DNA of 64,000 nucleotides from Sporomusa malonica (GTDB lineage Bacteria > Bacillota > Negativicutes > Sporomusales > Sporomusaceae). The stretch lies in the NCBI RefSeq assembly GCF_041428715.1, contig NZ_CP155572.1; one strand, given 5' to 3'. The translations under genes and the position numbers were made by a program. Of the stretch, positions 33,091 through 42,635 are shown in pieces. The notes under the pieces are model-generated. The model ran no database searches and was not told the origin of the DNA. It was given only the letters and a program-made list of their open reading frames with translations. Position 1 is the stretch's first letter, and each line of letters opens with the position of its first letter.

Positions 33091-34245
33091 TTAGGAACCT
33101 GGATTTGTCACATTCTTTATCATGTCCATAAGTTCGGCATAACTGTCATGAAACCTGACTTCAATGGACAGAACATACACCGGCAGCGGCCGTTCAGAAT
33201 GAATAAACTCGGAAGGAATTTTAACAGCATCTTTGTCCGTAGTAATCAGTGCCTTTACCTTATTATCAACGGCCTTTTGCATAATCCACTGCATCTCAGC
33301 CATAGTATAGTTGTGATGGTCTGGAAACTGCACAGCATCAATTACCGTGCCCCCCAGATCAGTGATCGTCTTTTCAAAAGATGACGGGTTGCCAATGGCC
33401 GAGAACGGCAAAACAGAGTGGCCTTGAATACTGTCAAGTGGTACTGTTTCTGGACGGACACCCTTATACCACTCTTCAATTTCGATAAAACACCGGGGTG
33501 TGTGGGTGCTTTCGACAACCAACGCTTGCTCGTTATACCTGGCTAATGTTTCCCTGATGGTCTCCCGTACGTTACCTGTCGACTGATCAATTTTGGTTAA
33601 AAGAAATGCATGAGCTCTGTCTAAGTTTGTGAGCGGTTCCCGCAGCGTGCCCCGCGGCAGCAAGAAGTTGTTGCCAAAGACGTTAAGGGTATCAATAAGC
33701 ACAATATCAAGATCGCGCTTAAGCTGCCAATGCTGATAGGCATCATCAAGAATAACTACCTCTGCGTTCAGGTTATTAACGGCATAACTACCAGTAAGGA
33801 AACGGTTACGACCTATGATTACCGGTACTCCTGGCAAATTTTTGGCAAGGAGATAGGCTTCGTCGCCGGCCTCGGTCACTGTCATGTAAATTTTGTTGCC
33901 GTCAGACACGACACCAACCTGCCCCTTCCAGCCAGACCGATAGCCTCTATTGAGAATGGCCACCCTGTATCCCATGTCTCTGATGATGGCCGCAAGGCGT
34001 TGAGCCGTTGGGGTTTTTCCTGTGCCACCTACTGTGATGTTGCCCAAACTAATCACCTTGCAGGGCAGTCTGTGACATTCCAGTATACCTAACCGGTACA
34101 TGCCAAGTTTTATCGAGACGCCAAGGCCATAGATGAAAGACATGGCGCGGAGTATGCCAAGCAGCACGGCTGCCCAGAACCCGTGCTTTTCGCCGTGCAC
34201 TAATTTATAGAGATATACTTGGAGCGCTTCACGCTGATGCATCAT
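33091..34245 (-). CDS. lpxK: Tetraacyldisaccharide 4'-kinase
   Basis: Phosphorylates the 4'-position of the lipid A disaccharide. The 384-residue protein has an N-terminal membrane-associated helix, the Walker A loop GNITVGGTGKTPTAQRL, LDDAYQHWQLKRDLDI and the late LITTDKDAVKI segment, all characteristic of LpxK. It is encoded between waaA and kdsB. It starts with tandem ATG codons at 34245 and 34242. Confidence 0.95.
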   Translation of the reverse strand: MMHQREALQVYLYKLVHGEKHGFWAAVLLGILRAMSFIYGLGVSIKLGMYRLGILECHRLPCKVISLGNITVGGTGKTPTAQRLAAIIRDMGYRVAILNRGYRSGWKGQVGVVSDGNKIYMTVTEAGDEAYLLAKNLPGVPVIIGRNRFLTGSYAVNNLNAEVVILDDAYQHWQLKRDLDIVLIDTLNVFGNNFLLPRGTLREPLTNLDRAHAFLLTKIDQSTGNVRETIRETLARYNEQALVVESTHTPRCFIEIEEWYKGVRPETVPLDSIQGHSVLPFSAIGNPSSFEKTITDLGGTVIDAVQFPDHHNYTMAEMQWIMQKAVDNKVKALITTDKDAVKIPSEFIHSERPLPVYVLSIEVRFHDSYAELMDMIKNVTNPGS

Positions 34246-34275
34246 ATAGTGTTCCGCCTTTTCGCCTTTCTGTCC

Positions 34276-35589
34276 TTAGTGGGTTTGCGACAACCCACAA
34301 GTTTGCAGTACTTCTTTTAGATGTAAAGCGCTTTTACGGGAAGCGCCCTGATTTTCATTGATAATTAACAAGGCTTCTTCGCCCATCTTCCGGGCTTTTT
34401 CAGGGTTGTTTAACAGGGTAAGTATGGTTTGGGCCACGCTGGAACTGTCGCTGACGGTAAGACAGGCGCCCCGTTCAGATAGCATGGCATAGGTATCTTT
34501 AAAGTTAAACATATGCGGCCCAATGAGAATGGGCTTACCGTGAGCAGCCGGTTCAAGGATATTATGCCCACCGCGTGGAACTAGGCTGCCTCCAATGTAA
34601 ACTATATTGGCGACACCATAAATCTTCCCCAATTCGCCAATGGTGTCGATAATAATCATGTTGTGCGTGTCTGAGCTTAGCTCTTCTGCCAGCATTGTCC
34701 GCCTGACAGGCGTAAATTTATGCTTAATCGCCAGTTCAATAAGCTCTCCAGCCCTCAGTATATCGCGTGGAGCGACAATGAACTGTGCGTCCGGAAATTT
34801 TGCAATAACTTGACTAAAGGCTGTAAACAGCAGGTCTTCTTCACCCTTATGCGTACTGCCTGCTACGATAATTGCCCCTGCTTGGTTTAGCTGTAGGGCC
34901 TGATATAGTTTTTTCTTTTCTGTACCATCCATTGCAGTATAACTTTGGTCAAATTTAGTATTGCCTGTTACAACGACCCGCTCAGACTTGGCGCCAAGCT
35001 GGGTAATATATTGGGCATCAATGTCAGATTGCATACAAAATTTCACAATGGTATCAAGCATATCTTTAAGAACACTCCTGAAATACGAGTAGCGGCCCAG
35101 ACTTTTTTCGCTAATCCGGCCGTTGACCATCATTACAGGTATATTCAAGTCTCTGGCAGCTTTCAGGAAGTTCGGCCATAGCTCGGTTTCGACAAGTAAA
35201 AACACGCGCGGACGAATCTTGGTAATCACACTACGGCTGAGGTAGGGAAGGTCAAGCGGAAAAAAGATGATGCCATTGGCTTCAGGGATGATTCGTTTTG
35301 CCATATCATAGCCTGCTGCAGTAACGACAGATACCAAGATTGGCATCTCAGGCAGCTCACGCCGGATCTCCCTAAGAATCGGACTGGCCGCAACAATTTC
35401 ACCGACTGAGGCAGCATGCAGCCAAATGGCGTCTTTACCTGCCAGCCGCTTCATTGTTGCCTCAGGCAGCCAACCAAGACTTTGCTTCAAACGCTCGGCA
35501 AAGCCTCTCTCATGGATGCTCCTTACGATAAACACGGGGATGGCCAGGATTACGAGTAGAACTGCCAGGATGTTGTAAATAAGATACAT
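34276..35589 (-). CDS. waaA: 3-deoxy-D-manno-octulosonic acid transferase
   Basis: Transfers Kdo to lipid IVA. A 437-residue GT30 enzyme with an N-terminal membrane anchor, IWLHAASVGEIVAASP (catalytic glutamate region), FLLVETELWPNF, GSTHKGEE and a C-terminal GHNILEPAAHGKPILIGPH nucleotide-binding motif. It follows msbA by 52 bases. Only one copy is seen, and whether it adds one or two Kdo residues cannot be told. Confidence 0.95.
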   Translation of the reverse strand: MYLIYNILAVLLVILAIPVFIVRSIHERGFAERLKQSLGWLPEATMKRLAGKDAIWLHAASVGEIVAASPILREIRRELPEMPILVSVVTAAGYDMAKRIIPEANGIIFFPLDLPYLSRSVITKIRPRVFLLVETELWPNFLKAARDLNIPVMMVNGRISEKSLGRYSYFRSVLKDMLDTIVKFCMQSDIDAQYITQLGAKSERVVVTGNTKFDQSYTAMDGTEKKKLYQALQLNQAGAIIVAGSTHKGEEDLLFTAFSQVIAKFPDAQFIVAPRDILRAGELIELAIKHKFTPVRRTMLAEELSSDTHNMIIIDTIGELGKIYGVANIVYIGGSLVPRGGHNILEPAAHGKPILIGPHMFNFKDTYAMLSERGACLTVSDSSSVAQTILTLLNNPEKARKMGEEALLIINENQGASRKSALHLKEVLQTCGLSQTH

Positions 35590-35641
35590 GTCGATACCTC
35601 TTTATCGGAATTCCACAAAACCATGTTGGTAAAGGTGGCAT

Positions 35642-37366
35642 TTACTTATCAGCAAACTGGACTTGGTATAACTTGCTGTACAGTCCACCAGCAGCTACTA
35701 GCTCAGTGTGGGAACCGCGTTCGATTATGCGTCCTTTTTCCATTACGAGGATGGTGTCTGCACGTTGTACTGTTGATAGACGGTGGGCGATAACGAAGGA
35801 TGTGCGGCCAACCATCAATTTGTCAAGCGCTTCCTGTACCAATTTTTCGCTCTCGGCATCCAGAGCAGAGGTCGCTTCATCCAAAATAAGCACCCGGGGG
35901 TCTTTGAGAATGGCTCTGGCAATGGCGACGCGCTGGCGTTGTCCACCTGATAGTTTGGAACCACGTTCACCGATTTGGGTATTATACTGCTCAGGCATCG
36001 CCATGATGAAATCATGGGCGTTAGCCGCTTTGGCAGCAGCAATGATTTCTTCTTTGCCGGCATCCAAATCGCCATACAATATGTTATCATAGACCGAGCC
36101 ATTAAATAGGACTGTTTCTTGTGGCACAATGCCAATTTGCTCCCGTAACGACTTCAGTGTAACTGTCTTAATGTCATAGCCGTCAATAGCTATCAGGCCG
36201 CTTTCCGGATTGTAAAAGCGGGGTATAAGGTTGGCGATGGTTGTTTTGCCTGCGCCGCTTGGCCCAACAATGGCAATCATTTGCCCAGCTTCAGCGACAA
36301 GCGATACATCAGCAAGCGCCACTTCTCCAGGTTTATAGGAGAAATTCACGTGGTCAAAGGCTACCCGGCCAGTAATGGGCGGTAAAGCCTTGGCACCAGG
36401 CATGTCTTGAATCTCGGGTTCGGTATCTAACACGTCAAACACCCGTTGGGCAGCGGCAAGCGCCCGTTGGATATTGCCATACACGCGGCTTAAGCGTTTA
36501 ATCGGGTTTGTAATGTTAACCACATAAATCAAAAAGGCAATCAGTGAGCCGGCAGTAAGGCTGCCATTAATGACTTCACGTCCACCATACCAAATGATAA
36601 TGGTAACGCCAATAGCTCCTAAGAATTCAACAATTGGCGTTAAGGTAGCACTCAACTGAGCTGTCTTCATCTGTGCCCGGAAGTTTGAGTAGTTTTCCCG
36701 GCTAAAGCGGCTTATTTCATAGTCTTCGCGAACAAAGGATTTGATGACCCGCACAGCCGAGATTGTCTCCTGCAGGACCGAGGTGATGTCAGCCGCCCGC
36801 TCCTGAGTTACGCGACTGGCAGTTCTCAGACGTTTGCCAAAAATACTGATAGCCTGAGCCACCAGCGGCAGCGTAATAAATGTCAGTAATGATAGCTTCC
36901 AATGGATGTAGAACATAGCCCCCATTGAGCCAATAAGTACTGCTGATTCTGTTACAAGCTCAATAACGCTTTCCACAAGCGCGTTTTGGAGAGCTGCCAC
37001 ATCATTGGTTATGTAGCTCATAATACTGCCTGTCTGGCGTTTCTCATAATAAGACAGCGACAGACGCTGGAGATGGCGGTATACCGACTCACGAATATCA
37101 ATAACTACTCTCTGTCCGATATAGGACATTAAATAGGTCTGCCCAAAAAAGAAAAACCCGCGCAATAAAAACACGGCCACAATCCCAATCGCGATCGTGT
37201 TCAGCATCTGTAGATCTTTGGCTGCCAGCACATCGTCAATCACATTTTGAATAATCCAGGGAATGAAGAGGTTGGCGGCAGACGCTACCAGAATACAGAT
37301 AACTGCGACAATAAACCTGGGCAAATAAGGTCTAATATAGTTTAACAGACGTAAGTAGAGTTTCAT
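35642..37366 (-). CDS. msbA: Lipid A export ABC transporter MsbA
   Basis: Flips core-lipid A across the inner membrane. The 574 residues contain six membrane segments and an ATPase domain with Walker A GPSGAGKTT, signature LSGGQRQRVAIARAI, Walker B VLILDEATSALD and the switch histidine in IAHRLS. Position between lpxB and waaA makes MsbA a good assignment over other exporters of this fold. The ATG overlaps lpxB's stop by 4 bases. Confidence 0.94.
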   Translation of the reverse strand: MKLYLRLLNYIRPYLPRFIVAVICILVASAANLFIPWIIQNVIDDVLAAKDLQMLNTIAIGIVAVFLLRGFFFFGQTYLMSYIGQRVVIDIRESVYRHLQRLSLSYYEKRQTGSIMSYITNDVAALQNALVESVIELVTESAVLIGSMGAMFYIHWKLSLLTFITLPLVAQAISIFGKRLRTASRVTQERAADITSVLQETISAVRVIKSFVREDYEISRFSRENYSNFRAQMKTAQLSATLTPIVEFLGAIGVTIIIWYGGREVINGSLTAGSLIAFLIYVVNITNPIKRLSRVYGNIQRALAAAQRVFDVLDTEPEIQDMPGAKALPPITGRVAFDHVNFSYKPGEVALADVSLVAEAGQMIAIVGPSGAGKTTIANLIPRFYNPESGLIAIDGYDIKTVTLKSLREQIGIVPQETVLFNGSVYDNILYGDLDAGKEEIIAAAKAANAHDFIMAMPEQYNTQIGERGSKLSGGQRQRVAIARAILKDPRVLILDEATSALDAESEKLVQEALDKLMVGRTSFVIAHRLSTVQRADTILVMEKGRIIERGSHTELVAAGGLYSKLYQVQFADK

Positions 37367-38514
37367 TTAGGTACCTCACGTGCTCCGCGGGACGCTACTT
37401 CTAGTATGACCTCAGCCACTCTTTTTACCGCACCGGTTTGCCCAAGCTTCTCTTTTACCTCAGCTAAATCTGCCAGTGCTTGTTCCCGCACGGCTGCATC
37501 TGTGAGAAGTTTTAGCGTCTCAGCAGCAATCGCGGCTGGGTTTGCTGCGTCTTGTATCAGCTCAGGCACAATCCTGCGTCCGGCAATAATATTCGGCAAA
37601 CCTATATTGGGTATTTTAACCAGTAATTTACCTAGCAGGTAGGTCAGTGCTGCCATTTTATATATGATAACAGTAGGCGCCCCCATTAGCGAAGTCTCAA
37701 GTGTAGCTGTTCCTGACGCAGCTATAGCAGCATCAGACAAGCCCATTAAGTCATAGGTATAGTCAGTTGTCAGGGTCACCTTCACACTATGTCTGTCAAG
37801 AATATTTTGTAGCATTTCCCGGGAAATTGTCGAGGCAACCGGCAGGAAAAACTGGCAGTTAGGCAGCTTTTCGACAACTACCTGACAAGCCTCCAACATA
37901 ACCGGCAAGAGCTTGATAATCTCCTGCTGACGGCTGCCTGGCATTAAGAGCACTACCGGCTCATCAGGACGGACGTTAAAGTACCGGTACGCCTCTTCTT
38001 GCGTGAGCGCCGGTTTTACGATATCTGCCATGGGGTGACCCACGAAAGTAACATCTGCGCCAGCGGCACGGTAGACGTCAGCCTCAAACGGAAATATGGC
38101 TGCAATCTTGTCCACCAGCTTGGCCACTTCTTTGGCCCGGCCGCGCCGCCAAGCCCAGGCTGAGGGGCTAATATAAGACACTACCGGAATACCCTTTGCT
38201 TTTGCAATTTTTGCCAGCCTTACATTGAAGTCTGCGTAATCAATAATAACAAGCGCATCAGGGCGTTCTATGTCCATGAGCGCTGCGAGGTTATCTCTTA
38301 GTTCAAACAGTTTGCCGAGGTTTTTGATGACCTCAACAAAACCAATGACTCCCAGACCGGCTATGTCATAGTTAATATTAACACCAGCCGCCTGCATTGC
38401 CCTGCCGCCCATGCCAAAGAGTTCAATATCCGGCTGTAATAGTTTCAGGGCACCTGCTACACTGGCACCATGGAGATCGCCAGATGCTTCACCGACTGAG
38501 AGCATAATTTTCAT
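37363..38514 (-). CDS. lpxB: Lipid-A-disaccharide synthase
   Basis: Joins UDP-diacylglucosamine and lipid X. A 383-residue GT19 enzyme with MLSVGEASGDLHGASVAGALK at the N-terminus, SPSAWAWRRGRAKEVAK and the C-terminal ASGTATLETSLMGAPTVIIYK. It follows lpxI by 20 bases and overlaps msbA by 4. Length and motifs are normal. Confidence 0.96.
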   Translation of the reverse strand: MKIMLSVGEASGDLHGASVAGALKLLQPDIELFGMGGRAMQAAGVNINYDIAGLGVIGFVEVIKNLGKLFELRDNLAALMDIERPDALVIIDYADFNVRLAKIAKAKGIPVVSYISPSAWAWRRGRAKEVAKLVDKIAAIFPFEADVYRAAGADVTFVGHPMADIVKPALTQEEAYRYFNVRPDEPVVLLMPGSRQQEIIKLLPVMLEACQVVVEKLPNCQFFLPVASTISREMLQNILDRHSVKVTLTTDYTYDLMGLSDAAIAASGTATLETSLMGAPTVIIYKMAALTYLLGKLLVKIPNIGLPNIIAGRRIVPELIQDAANPAAIAAETLKLLTDAAVREQALADLAEVKEKLGQTGAVKRVAEVILEVASRGAREVPK

Positions 38515-38534
38515 GGTATGTCCTCCTGAATGAT

Positions 38535-39338
38535 CTACATAGCTGCAATGGCAATTCCGTTATTGTCTGCCAAATCGATAACTTGCTGCTTATCAACCAA
38601 AAGCGTTTTCCCTGCCTCAATAACCAGGGCTGCTGCGCCAATTTCAATCATAGCTTTAAGGGTATCCGGACCCACACTGGGCACGTCAAAACGCAGGTCT
38701 TGCTGAGGCTTGGCAGCCTTTGCAACAATAACACCGCCCCGCCCTAACTGACCGCCGCGTCTGATGCAGGCATCTGTTCCTTCAATGGCCTCAACGGCCA
38801 GAACAGCCCTGTTTTTAACAACAACGGTTTGTCCAATATCCAAGCCGCCAATTTGCCTGGCCATAGTCAAACCAAACTCCATATCTCCCTGCTCTTCCGG
38901 GGAAGGTTGGCGTTTGGTAAGTATACCTGCTGTTGGCATCAATTGACGGATGAGTTCTGTCTGGTCAAGAACACCAATGCCTTCGCCAGCGAACTCCCGC
39001 ACTAACGCCAACATGACAGTATCGTCATTTAAATCTTTGAGTCCGGCCAGCAGCCTCTGCATACGGGCATCAGGCCGTGCCGCACCACTGAATAGGTGCT
39101 CTTTGGTTACCTTACCCAGCAGGGTAACTTGGTTAACTGCTTCCTGCTTGAGTGTTGCAAGCAGCTTATCTAGCTCACCTAAGCCGACCGCATAACACCG
39201 GTCTGCTGCCTGAGCTAATTCATCATCCACGCCAGGCGCAACTGCTATCGCTACCACGGCAAAGCCCATGCCGCGAGCGGCACGGGCAAATTCAACCGGT
39301 AACCGGCCAACACCGGCAATAAGTCCTATTGTATTCAT
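38535..39338 (-). CDS. lpxI: UDP-2,3-diacylglucosamine pyrophosphatase LpxI
   Basis: Hydrolyses UDP-2,3-diacylglucosamine to lipid X. The 267-residue protein matches the LpxI family (IGLIAGVGRLPVEFARAARGMG, GKVTKEHLF, and a C-terminal ALVIEAGKTLLVDK), which replaces LpxH in bacteria that lack it. A longer frame from 39386 has no ribosome site. ATG 39338 follows GGTGGGG. It is encoded between lpxA and lpxB, as expected. Confidence 0.94.
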   Translation of the reverse strand: MNTIGLIAGVGRLPVEFARAARGMGFAVVAIAVAPGVDDELAQAADRCYAVGLGELDKLLATLKQEAVNQVTLLGKVTKEHLFSGAARPDARMQRLLAGLKDLNDDTVMLALVREFAGEGIGVLDQTELIRQLMPTAGILTKRQPSPEEQGDMEFGLTMARQIGGLDIGQTVVVKNRAVLAVEAIEGTDACIRRGGQLGRGGVIVAKAAKPQQDLRFDVPSVGPDTLKAMIEIGAAALVIEAGKTLLVDKQQVIDLADNNGIAIAAM

Positions 39339-39447
39339 TCTGGTCCCCACCTTATGTAGCAGGCGCGGTTTAACCGCATCCTGCACTATACTAATAGCTG
39401 GTAAGTCGCTCGTCTATAGGTTTTGCTGAGCAACGCTTACATATACG

Positions 39448-40269
39448 TTAATCGTTAAGGTCCTTGCGTCCGCGACAAATACCACGTTCGGCGTTACGGA
39501 GAAACCGCAGCATATGCTCAACTTCCTCGCAGGATTCAAGATCCTGTTCCATAACAGCAATGGCTTGGGCCAGACTAAGGCCGGAGCGGTACAGAATCTT
39601 GTAGGCTTTCTTAAGATTGCGGCGTGCGACATCGCTTACACCGGCGCGGGAGATACCCACACTGTTTAAACCGCATACTTTAGCTGGATGACCGTCAACA
39701 ATAACAAACGGTGGAATGTCCTGTACAACCTTAGAAGCACCGCCTACCATGGTGTTACGGCCAATCTTCACAAACTGGTGTATACCGGCTAAACCGCCAA
39801 TAACAGCGCGGTCCTCGACGACCACATGGCCTGCCAGTGTTGCCGCATTGGACATAACAACATGGTTGCCAACAACGCAATTGTGAGCCACATGGGTATA
39901 AGCCATCAGGAGACAGTTAGAACCAACCCGGGTCTCTTCCCCTTCGCCTGTCGCCCGGTTAATTGTAGCAAATTCTCGAATTTTAGTATTATCACCAATA
40001 AATACGTAGCTCTTCTCGCCACGGAATTTCAAATCTTGCGGATCAGCGCCGATGGACGCACTAGGGTAGATAACGCAGTTTTTACCAATGCTGGTCCATC
40101 CTTCAACAACAACATGAGCCCCAATTTGTGTCCCATCCCCTATGAGTACGTTTTCGCCAATCACAGCATAAGGCCCGATTTCTACGTCTTTACCAATACG
40201 GGCGTTAGGGTGGACTACTGCAGTTTCATGTATTTTACGCAACGGTATTACAACCGATTCCGGTTTCAT
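39448..40269 (-). CDS. lpxA: UDP-N-acetylglucosamine acyltransferase
   Basis: First lipid A step. A 273-residue left-handed beta-helix of hexapeptide repeats with MAYTHVAHNCVVGNHVVMSN, holding the catalytic histidine, and IGGLAGIHQFVKIG, both LpxA signatures, followed by the helical C-terminal domain. A possible operator and promoter lie at 40331-40357. A 194-base gap before it is the largest break in the lipid A gene run. Confidence 0.96.
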   Translation of the reverse strand: MKPESVVIPLRKIHETAVVHPNARIGKDVEIGPYAVIGENVLIGDGTQIGAHVVVEGWTSIGKNCVIYPSASIGADPQDLKFRGEKSYVFIGDNTKIREFATINRATGEGEETRVGSNCLLMAYTHVAHNCVVGNHVVMSNAATLAGHVVVEDRAVIGGLAGIHQFVKIGRNTMVGGASKVVQDIPPFVIVDGHPAKVCGLNSVGISRAGVSDVARRNLKKAYKILYRSGLSLAQAIAVMEQDLESCEEVEHMLRFLRNAERGICRGRKDLND

Positions 40270-40463
40270 ATTAAAATCAACTCCCCACTAAATTAGAACT
40301 TATATAAGCAGGTCCTGTGTGTCGTTTATTGTTATATATATTCCGACTGGACAGTCGAAAAATGGCATACTGAAATTAGGCAAAATTAACCTAAATCACC
40401 CGAAAACAACCATTATTACCGTTTAACAACCAGTTTTCAGTGGTTATATCAGTATTTCAACTA
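40270..40463. other. Intergenic region between fabZ and lpxA
   Basis: At 194 bases this is the largest gap in the lipid A operon. It contains a palindrome at 40344-40357 and a possible -10 (TATAAC, 40336-40331 on the minus strand) with a weak -35-like TCGACT. It suggests a second promoter for lpxA onward. Confidence 0.5.
40344..40357. promoter_or_regulatory. Palindrome upstream of lpxA, putative operator
   Basis: CGACTGGACAGTCG has perfect 6-base arms around a 2-base centre. Its GACTG-NN-CAGTC core equals that of the tolC palindrome at 60445-60464. It overlaps a putative -35 region of an internal promoter. Confidence 0.55.
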
Positions 40464-40895
40464 TTATCGGGAGGTAAGCGCAAACAAAAACTCGGCTTCA
40501 GCCACGACCTGACCCTCGACAAAGGCTTGAGCCCACACTTTGCCAGCTGAGCCGCGCAGTTTAATTATCTCGGCCACCATGTATAGTTGGTCGCCAGGGG
40601 TTACAGGTTTTCTAAATTTAACCCGGTCCATGCCGGCAAAGAAGGCCAGTTTTCCCCGGTATTCTTCTGGATAAAGCATAGCTACCCCGCCAACCTGGGC
40701 CATGGCTTCTAAAATAAGCACGCCTGGCATAACAGGCTTTTCGGGGAAATGCCCCATGAAAAAGTGCTCATTAATTGTAACGTTTTTTATGCCTACTGCC
40801 CGTTTCATTGGCTCAAGCTCAACAATACGGTCAACCAGCAGCATGGGAAAACGGTGCGGAATAACCTCTTGAATCTCGGTTGATGATAAAATCAC
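40464..40895 (-). CDS. fabZ: 3-hydroxyacyl-ACP dehydratase FabZ
   Basis: Dehydrates 3-hydroxyacyl-ACP and competes with LpxA and LpxD for that substrate. The 143-residue hot-dog protein has IPHRFPMLLVDRI, GHFPEKPVMPGVLILEAMAQ with the catalytic His and Glu, and VKFRKPVTPGDQL. I chose GTG 40895 because AGGAGG lies 9 bases before it. A longer frame from ATG 40913 has that site inside its coding part. It is not fused to LpxC. Confidence 0.94.
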   Translation of the reverse strand: MILSSTEIQEVIPHRFPMLLVDRIVELEPMKRAVGIKNVTINEHFFMGHFPEKPVMPGVLILEAMAQVGGVAMLYPEEYRGKLAFFAGMDRVKFRKPVTPGDQLYMVAEIIKLRGSAGKVWAQAFVEGQVVAEAEFLFALTSR

Positions 40896-40920
40896 AGGAA
40901 AGCGCCTCCTCATAAATCAA

Positions 40921-41748
40921 TCACATACTTGCTTTTACTATTTCTTTTGCCAGCGCGGTATTGAGCGCATGACTGGATTTTACTGCAATAACATGACCGG
41001 CAATACGTCCAGCCAGCGCCAAATCGCCAATTACATCTAAAATTTTATGCCGAACCAGCTCATCAGTGAACCTAAGCGGCGTTAGGCAATTTTTGTCGTC
41101 ATATACTACTGCATTCTCCAGGCTGCCACCCAAGGCTAAGCCTTGCGCCTTAAGTGCCTCGACCTCGTGCATAAAACCGATGGTGCGGGCCGGAGCCAGC
41201 TCCCGGGCAAAAACTTCAGGAGTGATCTCATAGTCGCCAAACTGAACACCTAACAGCGGATGCGGGTTAATTGAGGTAAAAGTGATGCGAAATCCGTCAT
41301 AAGGCAAAATGGCAATAAATTTATCAGGATAACGCACTGAGATGGCTTCTTTAACAACAATCGGCGGCTGGCGCAGTTCATCTTGACAGGCAAGGCCTGC
41401 TGACTCAATCAGTTGAAGAAAAGGCAGAGAACTGCCGTCAGCGACTGGCGGTTCCACCGATGATATCTCCACCAGGCAATTATCAATACCCATCGCGTAA
41501 AAGGCAGCCAACAGGTGTTCTACGGTAAAAACCTTGGCTTCTCCTCGCTCTAGGGTAGTAGCGCGCATTGTATTGGTTACATTGACAGCTTGAGCAGACA
41601 CACGTGGCAAGCCAGCAAGGTCAGTGCGCTCAAATACAATGCCACTATCAGCAGGGGCCGGATTGAGTGCAATTGTCACGTCCCGCCCAGAATGCAGGCC
41701 AATGCCTGTATACACTACGCGCGAAGCGACTGTGGTTTGGCGTTCCAT
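40921..41748 (-). CDS. lpxC: UDP-3-O-acyl-N-acetylglucosamine deacetylase LpxC
   Basis: The committed, zinc-dependent lipid A step. The 275-residue protein keeps the metal and active-site motifs: FTVEHLLAAFYAMGIDN and HKILDVIGDLALAG. A longer frame to 41778 exists, but ATG 41748 follows GGAGG at 7 bases. It lies upstream of fabZ and downstream of the ABC ATPase gene, separated by 97 bases. Confidence 0.96.
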   Translation of the reverse strand: MERQTTVASRVVYTGIGLHSGRDVTIALNPAPADSGIVFERTDLAGLPRVSAQAVNVTNTMRATTLERGEAKVFTVEHLLAAFYAMGIDNCLVEISSVEPPVADGSSLPFLQLIESAGLACQDELRQPPIVVKEAISVRYPDKFIAILPYDGFRITFTSINPHPLLGVQFGDYEITPEVFARELAPARTIGFMHEVEALKAQGLALGGSLENAVVYDDKNCLTPLRFTDELVRHKILDVIGDLALAGRIAGHVIAVKSSHALNTALAKEIVKASM

Positions 41749-41845
41749 TAGGGTTCCTCCTGAATTGTCTAATTCCAATTTATTCTACAGGAATTTATCC
41801 TTTTGTGCAAGCATGAGATTAAAAATTATGGAGGGGAGATTGCTC

Positions 41846-42619
41846 CTATGCTATACGTTTGCCAGCCAGGGTACGGGCGCTGGTATTCAGCTGATACTCG
41901 ATAAGCTCTTTATACTGGCAGCCAACGTGGGAAACCGGATTTACAAATACCTGACTGGGTATGCCAGACTCGACAATCGCGCCCTTTTCCATAAGCACAA
42001 TGCGGTCGGCCACATGCAGGGCAAAGGCAATTTCATGGGTAACTACCAGCATGGTGGCAGCCCGGTATTTTGCCAGTTCTTCCATGACTACTAGTACCTC
42101 TCTGACAAGCATGGGGTCAAGCGAAGCAGTTGGCTCGTCCCATAACATGAGCTCAGGTTCGAACGCCAGAGCGCGGGCGATACCCACCCGCTGCTGCTGA
42201 CCACCAGATAGTTGACCTGGTTTGTGATCAATCAACTGCTCCATACCTACTTTTGTCAGTGCCGCCAGGGCTTTATCATAGGCTTCTTCCTTGGATTGGC
42301 CGCCCATGACCAGGCCTAGCATGACATTCTCCACCGCGCTGAGGCGGTTGATGAGATTGAAGTGCTGAAACACATACCCGATGCGTTTGCGCATGTTTCT
42401 TAGGGTATGATCATCTAATTGGGTAATATCTACTCCGTCAAATAGGATTGAGCCGCTATCAGCCTCAATCAGCCTGTTGATCATCCGGATTGTTGTTGAT
42501 TTGCCGCAGCCTGATGGCCCCATAATAACGACTGTTTCCCCTGGAGCCACGGACAGGTTCAGGTTGTTAACTGCGACAAGGCTGCCAAACGTTTTATACA
42601 GGTTTTGGATATTGAGCAC
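41846..42619 (-). CDS. ABC transporter ATPase, polar amino acid transporter-like
   Basis: A 257-residue ATPase. Its motifs are GPSGCGKSTTIRMINRL, QHFNLINRLSAVENV, LSGGQQQRVGIARALAFEP, MLWDEPTASLDP and VVTHE, closest to GlnQ/PhnC-type importers. It is encoded 16 bases after the large permease at 42636-45008 and starts with GTG with AGGAGG before it. No substrate-binding protein gene lies nearby. The partner is probably the upstream permease, so substrate and direction are unknown. Confidence 0.9.
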   Translation of the reverse strand: MLNIQNLYKTFGSLVAVNNLNLSVAPGETVVIMGPSGCGKSTTIRMINRLIEADSGSILFDGVDITQLDDHTLRNMRKRIGYVFQHFNLINRLSAVENVMLGLVMGGQSKEEAYDKALAALTKVGMEQLIDHKPGQLSGGQQQRVGIARALAFEPELMLWDEPTASLDPMLVREVLVVMEELAKYRAATMLVVTHEIAFALHVADRIVLMEKGAIVESGIPSQVFVNPVSHVGCQYKELIEYQLNTSARTLAGKRIA

Positions 42620-42635
42620 CTAGCTCACCTCCTAT

